Source: Archaeoglobus_B sp964471215
Lineage (GTDB): Archaea > Halobacteriota > Archaeoglobi > Archaeoglobales > Archaeoglobaceae
DNA: 20,125 bases
Direction: 5' to 3'
Assembly: GCA_964471215.1 (NCBI GenBank)
Contig: CAYYFC010000028.1
Coordinates: forward strand, 1-20,125
Below the pieces are notes generated by a model. The model did not search any database and was not told the DNA's origin. It saw only the letters and a list, made by a program, of their open reading frames with translations. Each line of letters starts with the position of its first letter. The first letter of the stretch is position 1. Positions 12,576 through 19,923 of this stretch are shown here, piece by piece. Made by a program: the position numbers and the translations under genes.

Positions 12576-15194
12576 ATGATAGATTACAGAAAGATAATAT
12601 TACTAATAGCATTTTTAGTCGTAGATATAATCCTAACATACGTTTTTATCGAGGTCTATTCCGAATACCTGTGGTTCAGGTCTGTAGGATACGATAACGC
12701 GTACATATCGATGATAATTTACAGAATACTTCTGTTCGTAATAGCATTCTCGATATCTTTCTCAATACTAACGATCAACGGGTTTATTACGAAGAAGACG
12801 ATAGAGGACTTTATAGGGTACAACATAAGGTACTACTATCATGTGGACGTAATCATTTCTCTTATAATCGCATACGCCGTTTCAGGAGACTGGATAAAAT
12901 TCGTTTACTTCTTGAATTCAACGGAATTCAACCTTGTAGATCCTATATTCAAAAACGACGTTTCCTTCTACGTGTTCAAAATCCCATTCATTAGGATTAT
13001 TTTAGCAGTTATTGCAACAACCATAGTATTCTGCTTTATTATTTCGTTCGTATACTACGCTTATTACTTCAGATGGGTAAGAAGTTACGAGGAATTCAGG
13101 GAGATATTTCCTGATCTGGGTTACGTTCACATATCTTCCCTTTTCGCTGCCGTATTCATCATACTGGCAGTTCATCTGTACATATCCAGATTCGAGCTTA
13201 TCTTCTCTCAGCACGGTGTTGTATCGGGTGCAAGCTGGGTTGAGGTAAATGTGACTATGCCCTCAATGCTTTTCCTGTCTTTCGCATCGATGGGTTTCGC
13301 AGTAGCCTCGATTTACTTCGGAAGAAGAAGACTAGAATACCTAGCCGTTCTCTTCCTGATATTTCTCGTAATATGCGCGTTTGCCATAGGTGTCGTGCCA
13401 TTTTTCTTCCAGAAGTTCAAGGTAGAGCCAAACGAGCTGGAAATGGAATGGAACTACATAAACTACAGCATACACTATACGAGATTTGCTTTCGGACTTG
13501 AAAACGTAAAAAGAATACCGTATGAGATCGATGAAAACATAACATCCGAAAAGATCGAGAGACACAGGGGTACGATAGATAACATAAGATTATGGGATCA
13601 CAGACCACTTCTTGATGTCTACAGGCAAATACAGCAGATAAGAACTTATTACGTTATAAGCGATGTGGACGTCGACAGGTATTACGTTAACGGAAAGTAC
13701 ACACAGATAATGATATCAGCCAGGGAGCTTTCGACAGAGCTTTTGCCGAGAAGAGCTAAGACATGGGTCAACGAACATCTCATATACACGCACGGATACG
13801 GAGTAGTTGCCTCTCCGGTAAACGCGATATCTGAGGAGGGTCTGCCCGAGCTGATAATAAGGGACATACCACCCAGCGGAATGATAAGGATAGAGAGACC
13901 AGAGATATATTACGGTGAGCTAACAAACGATTACGTCATAGTTAACACGAAACAGGATGAGTTCGACTATCCTCTCGGTGATAAGAACGTATTTACGAAG
14001 TACAAGGGAATTGGGGGTGTCAGACTCGATTCATTCTGGAAAAGACTGCTGTTTTCAATGAAGTTCGGAGATGTGAACATAATACTGAGTCAGTACCTTA
14101 CAGAGGAGAGCAGGATACTCATGCACAGGAATATAGTTGAAAGAGTGAAGATCATAGCACCTTATCTTGAGTACGACAGGGATCCGTATATAGCTGTGAT
14201 AAACGGAAGACTCTACTGGATAATAGACGCATACACTATTCTCGAGGACTTTCCGTATTCATACAAGTATAACGGTATATGTTACATAAGAAATCCCGTA
14301 AAGATATTCGTGGACGCCTACAACGGAACAGTGGAATTCTACGTAATCCAGGATGAACCAGTCGTAAAAACCCTTGAAAAGGCGTTTCCGATATTCAAGT
14401 ACGAACTCGATGAGGGTAAGAGGAGGCATATAAGGTATCCCATAAACCTTTTCGACATTCAGGCTCATGTCTACTCGATATATCACATGGATGACGTTGA
14501 AACCTTTTACAACAGAGAGGATGTCTGGCAGATTCCAAACGAGATGTTTGAAAGGTTGAAGATAGAGATGGAACCGTATTACGTGATATTAAGCCTTGAA
14601 AGCAAGCCTGAGTTCATATTGATGCTTCCATTCACACCAAAGGACAGGGAGAACCTCGTAGCATGGATGTGCGCAAGATGTGATGAGAAGTACGGCGAAT
14701 TAATACTGTACGAGTTTCCAAAGGGCAGGCTGATATACGGTCCAATGCAGATAGAGGCGAGGATAGATCAGAATCCCGAGATATCGAAGCTCTTCACTCT
14801 GTGGGGTCAGGTGGGTTCGAGGATAATAAGGGGTAATCTCTTGGTAATTCCGATAGAGGGCTCGATACTCTATGTTGAACCGATATATTTAAGGGCTGAG
14901 AGATCGCACATTCCAGAGCTTAGAGGAGTCATAGTTGCACACGAGGAGAGTCTCGTAATGGATTCAAATCTTTATACGGCAATAGAAAAGCTCATAGGCG
15001 TAAAACCAGCTGTCATTCCTGAAAGGAAGGAGGAGAAAAAGATGAAAGGTATTGGTGAAATCGTAAAAGAGGCTATGAAGGCTTACGAAAGAGCACTTGA
15101 AAGCATAAGAAAAGGTAACTGGAGCGGATTCGGTTACTACCTCGAGAGAATAGGAGAACTTCTGGAAGAGCTGAACAAAAGCGTGGTAAAATGA
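12576..15194 (+). CDS. UPF0182 family large membrane protein
   Basis: The 872-residue protein has an N-terminal membrane part (about residues 1-285) with roughly seven hydrophobic helices, followed by a large mainly polar domain predicted to face outside. The motif LVDPIFKNDVSFYVFKIPF (about 130-148) is the recognisable UPF0182 signature, as are SEYLWFRSVGY and the later DHRPLLDVYRQIQQIRTYY. Family members in bacteria and archaea are about 900-1000 residues, so this one is near full length. The C-terminus is a short charged helical tail. Function is unknown in the whole family. ATG 12576 is 1 nt after the DUF473 stop; an ATG 12 nt upstream is also in frame. The stop overlaps the MFS gene by 4 nt, so they may act together at the membrane. 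Confidence 0.9.
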   Translation: MIDYRKIILLIAFLVVDIILTYVFIEVYSEYLWFRSVGYDNAYISMIIYRILLFVIAFSISFSILTINGFITKKTIEDFIGYNIRYYYHVDVIISLIIAYAVSGDWIKFVYFLNSTEFNLVDPIFKNDVSFYVFKIPFIRIILAVIATTIVFCFIISFVYYAYYFRWVRSYEEFREIFPDLGYVHISSLFAAVFIILAVHLYISRFELIFSQHGVVSGASWVEVNVTMPSMLFLSFASMGFAVASIYFGRRRLEYLAVLFLIFLVICAFAIGVVPFFFQKFKVEPNELEMEWNYINYSIHYTRFAFGLENVKRIPYEIDENITSEKIERHRGTIDNIRLWDHRPLLDVYRQIQQIRTYYVISDVDVDRYYVNGKYTQIMISARELSTELLPRRAKTWVNEHLIYTHGYGVVASPVNAISEEGLPELIIRDIPPSGMIRIERPEIYYGELTNDYVIVNTKQDEFDYPLGDKNVFTKYKGIGGVRLDSFWKRLLFSMKFGDVNIILSQYLTEESRILMHRNIVERVKIIAPYLEYDRDPYIAVINGRLYWIIDAYTILEDFPYSYKYNGICYIRNPVKIFVDAYNGTVEFYVIQDEPVVKTLEKAFPIFKYELDEGKRRHIRYPINLFDIQAHVYSIYHMDDVETFYNREDVWQIPNEMFERLKIEMEPYYVILSLESKPEFILMLPFTPKDRENLVAWMCARCDEKYGELILYEFPKGRLIYGPMQIEARIDQNPEISKLFTLWGQVGSRIIRGNLLVIPIEGSILYVEPIYLRAERSHIPELRGVIVAHEESLVMDSNLYTAIEKLIGVKPAVIPERKEEKKMKGIGEIVKEAMKAYERALESIRKGNWSGFGYYLERIGELLEELNKSVVK

Positions 15195-16318
15195 GAAATA
15201 TCCTTGTTATATTTGGAATAACGCTTATGGGTGTTATAGGAGTGTCCATACTCTCTCCAGCATTTCCTGAGATTAAAACAGGATTGAACATATCAGATTT
15301 TGAAGTTGCAATGCTTATAACAGCATTCACACTTCCAGGAGTTTTCCTGGCACCTGTGATGGGCTTCTTTGCTGACAGGTTCGGAAGGAAGAAAACAATA
15401 GTGCCATGTCTCTTTTTGTTCGGTTTAAGCGGTTTTCTCTGCTCGTTTGCTGATTTCAAAACAATGCTCTTACTAAGATTTTTTCAGGGCATAGGTGGAG
15501 CTGCATTGACTTCGCTTGCCGTTACGCTCATAGGTGACATATACGATGGTATTGAGAGGGTTAAGATCCTCGGATACAATACGAGCGTTTTAAGCATAGG
15601 ACTTGCAATATATCCTGCAATAGGAGGATTGCTTGCAGAGATAAACTGGAGATTTCCGTTCTTACTTTTCCTATCGGCCATACCAATCGGACTTATTGCG
15701 ATGACAATCGAATACAGGTACTGCGGTACGAGAATTCCCGTTAGGGAATACTTCGTAAGGAGTTTCAAGCTTTTTTTGAGAAGGGAAGTCTTAATAGGAT
15801 TTCTTTCTGGATGCACAGTCTTCATAATAACTTACGGAACCTTCATGCTCTACATACCCTTTCTGCTCGAGATAAAGTTCAACATCAGTCCCTTCTCAAG
15901 AGGACTCGTCCAGTCTTCAACGTTACTATTCACGGCGATAATAGCTTCTAGACTCAAGTTCTTCATAAAGAAATTCGGTCAGGGGAAGACTATATGCTTC
16001 GGTTTTATAAGCTATGCTGCATCGCTCCTTTTCATCCTGAACTCCCAGAACCTCTTGACATTTCTGATAGGCGTAATAGTGTACGGTCTTGGTCATGGGA
16101 CTGTTCTTCCAACGCTTCAAAACCTCATAGTTTCGCTCGCTCCCATGGAGAACAGGGCGATAGTCATGTCCTCCTACAGCTCGATGATAAGGATAGGTCA
16201 GACAACTGGTCCTATGATATCTTCTGTTCTAGCATTTTACTCAATAGGATATGTCTTCCTAGCATCGACAATTCTGGCAATATCCCTCGCAATCCTAAAC
16301 TATTTCAACAGGGATTGA
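15191..16318 (+). CDS. Major facilitator superfamily transporter
   Basis: The 375-residue membrane transporter has about 12 hydrophobic helices. The MFS loop 2-3 signature is visible as GFFADRFGRKK (about residues 57-67). RFFQGIGGAALTSL matches the helix 4 region of drug/proton antiporters of the DHA1 type. A second, weaker copy of the loop motif is not obvious in the C-terminal half. Substrate is unknown; exporters of hydrophobic compounds are the nearest general type. The start overlaps the UPF0182 stop as ATGA, showing translational coupling, and the small zinc-ribbon gene follows after 12 nt. Confidence 0.92.
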   Translation: MRNILVIFGITLMGVIGVSILSPAFPEIKTGLNISDFEVAMLITAFTLPGVFLAPVMGFFADRFGRKKTIVPCLFLFGLSGFLCSFADFKTMLLLRFFQGIGGAALTSLAVTLIGDIYDGIERVKILGYNTSVLSIGLAIYPAIGGLLAEINWRFPFLLFLSAIPIGLIAMTIEYRYCGTRIPVREYFVRSFKLFLRREVLIGFLSGCTVFIITYGTFMLYIPFLLEIKFNISPFSRGLVQSSTLLFTAIIASRLKFFIKKFGQGKTICFGFISYAASLLFILNSQNLLTFLIGVIVYGLGHGTVLPTLQNLIVSLAPMENRAIVMSSYSSMIRIGQTTGPMISSVLAFYSIGYVFLASTILAISLAILNYFNRD

Positions 16319-16330
16319 TATCATGAAGAT

Positions 16331-16549
16331 GTGTTCATAGTTTTCAGATGCAGGAGATGCGGCAGATACCTCTATGCGAGAGCAGGTATGAAGTCTAGGA
16401 TATGTCCTACATGCGGATTCAGAAACGATCTGAGAAGGGTTTTGGTTGTTGCAAGGGTGGAAGATGATAGAAAGGCTAGGGAGATTATAAGGAGATTTCA
16501 GGGAACAGGTACGGGATTCAGAAGTCTAGATGAGACTTCTCAGCCTTAA
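16331..16549 (+). CDS. Small zinc-ribbon protein (DUF1922-like)
   Basis: The 72-residue protein has two Cys pairs, CRRCG (7-11) and CPTCG (25-29), forming a zinc ribbon, then a basic segment (RNDLRRVLVVARVEDDRKAREIIRRF, shown only by its character: alternating strand and helix). It resembles the archaeal DUF1922 zinc ribbons. The start is GTG, because the ATG a few bases upstream is out of frame and stops at once. It is the last gene of the PAC2 operon. Its last 24 nt overlap, tail to tail, the 3' end of the DUF763 gene on the other strand, which is unusual even in this compact genome. Confidence 0.78.
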   Translation: MFIVFRCRRCGRYLYARAGMKSRICPTCGFRNDLRRVLVVARVEDDRKAREIIRRFQGTGTGFRSLDETSQP

Positions 16550-17563
16550 TAGGATTTTCCTTCTTTCAAATGAGTTAAGCCTGCTCTGCTCTATAACTGA
16601 CTTCATGAACTCCAGTACTTCATCGTAGAGCCTTCTACTGATAGGGAATGGGACTCCGTCCTTTCCTCCAAGAGCTAAGCAGTACTTCGCAGGATCCTGT
16701 TTATCGAATTCAACGTTGTATATGATATCCGATATCAGCGCAAGAGCCCTTATCAGACCCTTCCCGAAACCCCTTATAAGCAGCAGGTCTTCAAAGCTCT
16801 TGGGCTGTATCTCGTAAAGCCTCTCGATAAGATTCCAGTCGATTTTCCTCGGAATAACGAACCTTTCTTCTTTCTTAACCATCGATATCAGCTTTCTGTA
16901 ATCCCTTCTGAAAGTTCCATCCCTTACAACGTCGATCATGACTTCTCTTGCCTCCCTGCTCTTTCTCGATGCTATGTTCATGACGTAGTCTTCTATCCTC
17001 CTCGTTACTATACCTGAATGTGGATTCTCTATTCTTACATCTCCACCGAAGACATCCCAGTGATATCTCCTCGCCATCTTTATCCTTGTGTTCATCCCCT
17101 GCTGAATTACAGTCCAGTACTTTCTTGAGAATATTATCACGTGATGGTATATGTCGTATCCATCCTGTATGAGCGAGTTGTCCACCTTTGCAGTCAACCT
17201 GCTTATCCTTACAAGTCTTTCTGGATCGATACCGAGTTCGAGCGAGAGGGATCTTATCTCTTCCGGAGTCTTGAGGGCATTCAGACCCTTGCCACCTGCT
17301 ATTTTTACCCCGAACTCCCCCTCGTTCAAAACGGATTTTAAGACACCGGTCAGAACTGTCGTGGAACCAGAAGAATCCCAGTCGAATCCCAAAACGTTTG
17401 AAAAAGACTGAAAGAAGATAGGGTTCGATATCCTCCTTATGAATTCCCTCTCACCGAATTCATCTATTATAACCGTTATTATCGATCTAGCCAGATCCTT
17501 CATCCTCTTTAAAAGCCAGTAGGGGACACTTCCTGTATGGAGGGGTAAATCCACGACTTTCAC
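16526..17563 (-). CDS. DUF763 domain protein
   Basis: The 345-residue protein matches DUF763, a family of archaea and thermophilic bacteria with unknown biochemical activity, often guessed to act on nucleic acids. The N-terminus VKVVDLPLHTGSVPYWLLKR corresponds to the family's usual start. IAGGKGLNALKTPEEI, HVIIFSRKYWTVIQQGM and FGGDVRIENPHSGI are strongly conserved blocks. RGFGKGLIRALALISDIIY looks like a helix-hairpin-helix. The frame is open to ATG 17635, but GTG 17563 is preferred. It brings the family's start into register and has TTTATAATTT about 24 nt upstream, giving a leaderless transcript. It is divergent from pth2 and converges on the zinc-ribbon gene. Confidence 0.88.
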   Translation of the reverse strand: MKVVDLPLHTGSVPYWLLKRMKDLARSIITVIIDEFGEREFIRRISNPIFFQSFSNVLGFDWDSSGSTTVLTGVLKSVLNEGEFGVKIAGGKGLNALKTPEEIRSLSLELGIDPERLVRISRLTAKVDNSLIQDGYDIYHHVIIFSRKYWTVIQQGMNTRIKMARRYHWDVFGGDVRIENPHSGIVTRRIEDYVMNIASRKSREAREVMIDVVRDGTFRRDYRKLISMVKKEERFVIPRKIDWNLIERLYEIQPKSFEDLLLIRGFGKGLIRALALISDIIYNVEFDKQDPAKYCLALGGKDGVPFPISRRLYDEVLEFMKSVIEQSRLNSFERRKILLRLRSLI

Positions 17564-17651
17564 ATCTGAAGTTGTGTCTGAAATTATAAAAAATTTGAGT
17601 TGTGTTTGTATAGGGACACCTTCATAAATAAACAATGGTAGATTCTATGCG
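17564..17651. promoter_or_regulatory. Divergent promoter region DUF763 / pth2
   Basis: On the minus strand TTTATAATTT (17581-17590) is about 24 nt before GTG 17563. On the plus strand ATAAATAA (17624-17631) is about 25 nt before ATG 17652. Both predict leaderless mRNAs. Confidence 0.55.
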
Positions 17652-18014
17652 ATGGGATGCGGTGTGAAGGAAATAAAGCAGGTAATAGTAGTCAGGGAGG
17701 ATCTGAAACTTTCAAGGGGAAAGCTTGCCGTTCAGGTTGCGCATGCATCCATAATAGGTTACGAGAAATCTGACAGAGAAATCATCAGGATATGGAAGGA
17801 ACAGGGGCAAAAGAAAATAGTATTGGGCGTTTCCAGTCTGGATGAGCTTTTAAGGATAAAGGAAAAGGCCGAAAAAATGGGTTTGGTTACGGGAGTAGTT
17901 GTTGATGCCGGGCTGACAGAGATTCCACCAGGTACCATAACGGCTGTAGTAATAGGCCCTGACGAATCGAAAAAAATAGATAAGGTGACGGGCAATCTTC
18001 CGCTTTTGAAATAA
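17652..18014 (+). CDS. pth2: Peptidyl-tRNA hydrolase, archaeal/eukaryal type
   Basis: The 120-residue Pth2 recycles tRNA by cleaving the ester bond of peptidyl-tRNA released from ribosomes. The sequence KQVIVVREDLKLSRGKLAVQ (9-28), followed by VAHASI, is the Pth2 signature and includes the active-site Lys and His. GLTEIPPGTITAVVIGPDES near the C-terminus is equally typical. The length is normal for archaeal Pth2 apart from about seven extra N-terminal residues (GCGVKEI). ATG 17652 is placed about 25 nt from its TATA box; the internal GTG at residue 5 is less well placed. The tRNA-Glu gene follows on the same strand 40 nt later. Confidence 0.96.
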   Translation: MGCGVKEIKQVIVVREDLKLSRGKLAVQVAHASIIGYEKSDREIIRIWKEQGQKKIVLGVSSLDELLRIKEKAEKMGLVTGVVVDAGLTEIPPGTITAVVIGPDESKKIDKVTGNLPLLK

Positions 18015-18022
18015 CCAAAAAA

Positions 18023-18030
18023 TATTTTAA
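18023..18030 (+). promoter_or_regulatory. TATA-like box of tRNA-Glu
   Basis: TATTTTAA ends 25 nt before the first tRNA base, correct spacing for an archaeal tRNA promoter. Confidence 0.5.
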
Positions 18031-18054
18031 ACGTTATGTGCTCCCTAAAATTGA

Positions 18055-18129
18055 GCTCCGGTGGTGTAGCCCGGCCAATCATACCGGCCTTTCGAGCCGG
18101 TGACCCGGGTTCAAATCCCGGCCGGAGCA
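18055..18129 (+). tRNA. tRNA-Glu (anticodon TTC)
   Basis: A full cloverleaf is visible. The acceptor GCTCCGG pairs with CCGGAGC, the anticodon arm is CCGGC-CTTTCGA-GCCGG, and the T arm is CCGGG-TTCAAAT-CCCGG. The discriminator is A18129, with no encoded CCA. The anticodon TTC reads GAA/GAG. The A/T-rich accessory region begins immediately after its 3' end, so this tRNA may be an attachment site, although no second copy of its 3' end is found in the window. Confidence 0.97.
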
Positions 18130-18185
18130 TAAAATTATCACATATAATCGCTTAACAATACATATAGTAAAAAGTTCCGATTTGA

Positions 18186-18386
18186 AGTGGGAATATTTCT
18201 AAAAACATCTCTGAAATAAAAACTTTAAAAGAATTATTTACCGAAGTTGATCAAGCACTTGAATCCTTGGCCTCTTCAATTATACGTTACATTAAATGCC
18301 TTGCTGACCTAGAAATTATTTCAGAGAACTCCAAAGATGCTTTAATCGACTATGCGAGCAATATAAGTATAATTAGAGAAGTCTAA
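18186..18386 (+). pseudogene. Startless ORF remnant of 66 codons
   Basis: After a TGA at 18183-18185 the frame is open to the TAA at 18384-18386. It encodes a helical, moderately acidic peptide containing KTLKELFTEVDQALESLASS and ending NISIIREV. No ATG or GTG lies in frame before the conserved-looking part; a TTG about 25 codons in is the only candidate. I see no recognisable family. A decayed gene fragment is the most likely reading, a TTG- or ATT-initiated small protein the alternative. Confidence 0.3.
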
Positions 18387-18570
18387 CCCTTTAATGTCCC
18401 TAACTTCAGCTACAAATGGACAGTATTTATGGACACAATTATACCTGGAGAATTTTATATCCTCTTTTTGAGCAATCTTACCAAATTAACCGTATAACTA
18501 AATTAAGATAATTTGATGAAATAGATCATCTATCAGATTCTATTACGTTTAGGGACGAGATGCCTCAATA
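18387..18570. other. Non-coding stretch left of the membrane microprotein gene
   Basis: No gene is supported here. It holds one degenerate copy of the dyad-repeat family, listed separately. The right end receives the 3' end of the minus-strand membrane protein gene. Confidence 0.4.
18428..18486 (+). repeat. Degenerate half-copy of the dyad repeat (unit 0)
   Basis: TTATGGACACAA (18428-18439) and, 48 nt from its start, a perfect TCTTACCAAAT (18476-18486) are the outer and inner arm motifs of the repeats found at 19019-19431. The right-hand arm that should follow is only weakly present (around 18498-18511). With the other three units it flanks the membrane protein gene at 18571-18930. Confidence 0.6.
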
Positions 18571-18930
18571 TCATTTAGTTAGTAATCCCTCAATCACGGG
18601 AGCGATCTTACCTGCAAGTGCAACGCCTATCCAAATAAATAATGCAATGACGGCAATTTCAATTCCGTATCTCAACTTGAACGTACCGGTTGCAATTGCT
18701 GCAAGTAAATCTGTTGCAACTGCCGCCAGTATTGCAGCTTCAACTCCGAATTTTATTGTTAGAAAAATCATTAATGCGATTAAAGGTATTGCTATAATTC
18801 CTCCAAAGACTACGATAACGTATGGATTCGTGTTACTTAATTTGCTTATAACTGCGCACATTCCCGCCATTCTCGGGCACATTATGAAAAAAGCGAATGC
18901 TACTGCCAGCAGAATATAATTTCCGTTCAT
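18571..18930 (-). CDS. Four-helix membrane protein of unknown function
   Basis: The 119-residue protein is almost wholly hydrophobic with about four membrane segments near residues 6-29, 37-59, 61-83 and 89-110. Notable are FIMCPRMAGMCAVISKL in the first segment, with Pro, Arg and two Cys, and an Ala-rich third segment (EAAILAAVATDLLAAIATGT). No family is recognised. The opposite strand is also open over the same span. This strand is chosen because its product has sensible membrane topology, a good ATG and a TATA box (AAATATAC, 18952-18959) 25 nt before the start. It stands alone in the A/T-rich accessory region, flanked on both sides by copies of the dyad repeat, so it may belong to the same element. 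Confidence 0.72.
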   Translation of the reverse strand: MNGNYILLAVAFAFFIMCPRMAGMCAVISKLSNTNPYVIVVFGGIIAIPLIALMIFLTIKFGVEAAILAAVATDLLAAIATGTFKLRYGIEIAVIALFIWIGVALAGKIAPVIEGLLTK

Positions 18931-18951
18931 AGCAATAATTCTTTAATTCTT

Positions 18952-18959
18952 GTATATTT
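18952..18959 (-). promoter_or_regulatory. TATA box of the membrane protein gene
   Basis: AAATATAC on the minus strand, centred 25 nt before ATG 18930; this predicts a leaderless transcript and supports the strand choice. Confidence 0.5.
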
Positions 18960-19018
18960 GCATTCTGATCTAGTCCAATCTGCAGACAATCAATCTAAGA
19001 TGAACTTTGTAACCGTAA

Positions 19019-19125
19019 TCGTGTACACAGTATTTCCGGTTACCTTAAAAACGATCTTACTAAATTAACTATAACGTAATTTTGGTAAGACTTAAACAAT
19101 GGATTGTGCATCCTTGTGGGCACAG
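19019..19125. repeat. Dyad repeat unit A
   Basis: The outer-left motif is TCGTGTACACAG (19019-19030). The inner arms are TCTTACTAAAT (19055-19065) and TTTTGGTAAGA (19080-19090), with exactly 14 nt between. The CGGTTA-CCTTAAAA stretch between outer and inner left arms closely matches unit C. Its right outer arm appears to be the TTGTGGGCACAG that also starts unit B. Confidence 0.75.
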
Positions 19126-19236
19126 CATTATCGATTCCGGGGTTACGTCAATTCCTATCTTACCAAATATGTCGTATAATCAATTTGATAAGACAGCTTT
19201 AACAGAATCGTAAATCCAGATCCTTTGTGGACACAA
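19114..19236. repeat. Dyad repeat unit B
   Basis: The outer arms are TTGTGGGCACAG (19114-19125) and TTGTGGACACAA (19225-19236). The inner arms are TCTTACCAAAT (19158-19168) and ATTTGATAAGA (19183-19193), 10 of 11 complementary and separated by 14 nt. The left arm continues CATTATCGATTCCGGGGTTA, which reappears in inverted form in the right arm of unit C. Confidence 0.8.
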
Positions 19237-19315
19237 GTATCGACCAAAAATATTGTGGACGCAGTTACTAGGTCATGGTTACCGAGTAGTTATGGGCATA
19301 GCTATTGATCCATCT
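19237..19315. repeat. Degenerate outer-arm motifs between units B and C
   Basis: TTGTGGACGCAG (19253-19264) and TTATGGGCATAG (19290-19301) are decayed or variant copies of the outer motif. No inner arm is present between them. No gene is seen. Confidence 0.55.
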
Positions 19316-19431
19316 TTGTGGGCACAGAATTATCGGTTCCATCTTAAAATGATCTTACCAAATGAAGCATCCATTTAATTTGGTAAGACAGAATTAACAT
19401 AACCCTGGAATCGGTAACGCTGTGTCCACAA
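19316..19431. repeat. Dyad repeat unit C (best preserved)
   Basis: The outer arms are TTGTGGGCACAG (19316-19327) and CTGTGTCCACAA (19420-19431). Comparing the left arm with the complement of the right arm, 21 of the first 26 bases agree. The inner arms TCTTACCAAAT (19353-19363) and ATTTGGTAAGA (19378-19388) are perfect 11-bp complements separated by 14 nt. Confidence 0.85.
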
Positions 19432-19479
19432 GCATTATTACATTATAATATAAAAAGAAAAAGAAATAATAATTAAAAA

Positions 19480-19798
19480 TCAAAAGCTGATAATAGAAGA
19501 TATCTGCATTATTTTCCTCTCTATTTTCCTTATTTCCTTTTTTAACTCTTTAGCTCTTTCTTTCCTGGCTATAAGTACAGGATCTGCGGACTTCCCCAGG
19601 TATTTCCACTTTCCGTTTTCTATCACGTAATAATAGACCGTGGGGACAACTCTTGCAGTTTTGTTTGCCATATCTTACATATTTGCTTACTATGGATCTT
19701 CCGTCTTCTCTTAATTTCTCTAATTCCTCCTTCAGTCTTTTCTTCTCTTCTTCTAACCTCTTTATTATGTCCAATATAATTATCACCCGTGAACCCAA
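19480..19798 (-). pseudogene. DUF6788-like small protein gene split by a frameshift
   Basis: Two overlapping minus-strand frames together make one recognisable protein. The first, from ATG 19798, reads IIKRLEEEKKRLKEELEKLR, then YVRYGKQNCKSCPHG with a Cys pair. At about 19636 the sense passes to the next frame, which reads YYYVIENGKWKYLGKSADP followed by a basic helix, ending at 19480. The joined pattern (coiled coil, Cys-x2-Cys, HG-YYY, W-YLGKS) is that of DUF6788-type archaeal small proteins. One extra C, or two missing bases, after the HisGly codons accounts for the break. This may be a real pseudogene, a sequencing error or programmed slippage. The gene overlaps the preceding 46-codon gene by 16 nt. 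Confidence 0.65.
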
Positions 19799-19923
19799 AT
19801 AACATTACACTTATCACAGAACTCATAAACTACATTTCCCAGCTTTATCACGGTTTTATCGTGATTGCACTCGGGTTTTCCGTGCTTTATTCTGTATTCG
19901 GGATTTATAACTAACTTATACAT
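19783..19923 (-). CDS. 46-residue zinc-finger-like microprotein
   Basis: This short minus-strand frame starts at ATG 19923 (MYKLVINPEYRIKHGKPE) and has the potential metal ligands Cys19, His21, Cys37 and Cys40 in PECNHDK and FCDKCNV. Four ligands with a CxH...CxxC spacing suggest a single treble-clef or ribbon-like zinc site. The chain ends IWVHG. It overlaps the 38-codon gene before it by 8 nt and the DUF6788-like gene after it by 16 nt, so all three should be on one transcript. No family recognised; such proteins are frequent in archaeal viruses and plasmids. Confidence 0.55.
   Translation of the reverse strand: MYKLVINPEYRIKHGKPECNHDKTVIKLGNVVYEFCDKCNVIWVHG

Noticed and set aside
17759..18130. 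Minus-strand ORF of 123 codons starting at the tRNA-Glu 3' end (LRPGFEPGSPARKAG...)
   Set aside because: It is the complement of the tRNA followed by the complement of pth2. The N-terminal peptide is a known type of tRNA-antisense artefact and no RHH or integrase domain precedes it.
18560..18919. Plus-strand ORF opposite the membrane protein
   Set aside because: It has a low-complexity Ala/Ile/Ser composition typical of the antisense of a membrane protein, whereas the minus strand has a better promoter and topology.
19019..19431. CRISPR array
   Set aside because: The units are inverted, diverged and of unequal spacing with no uniform direct repeat or spacers, and no cas genes are visible.
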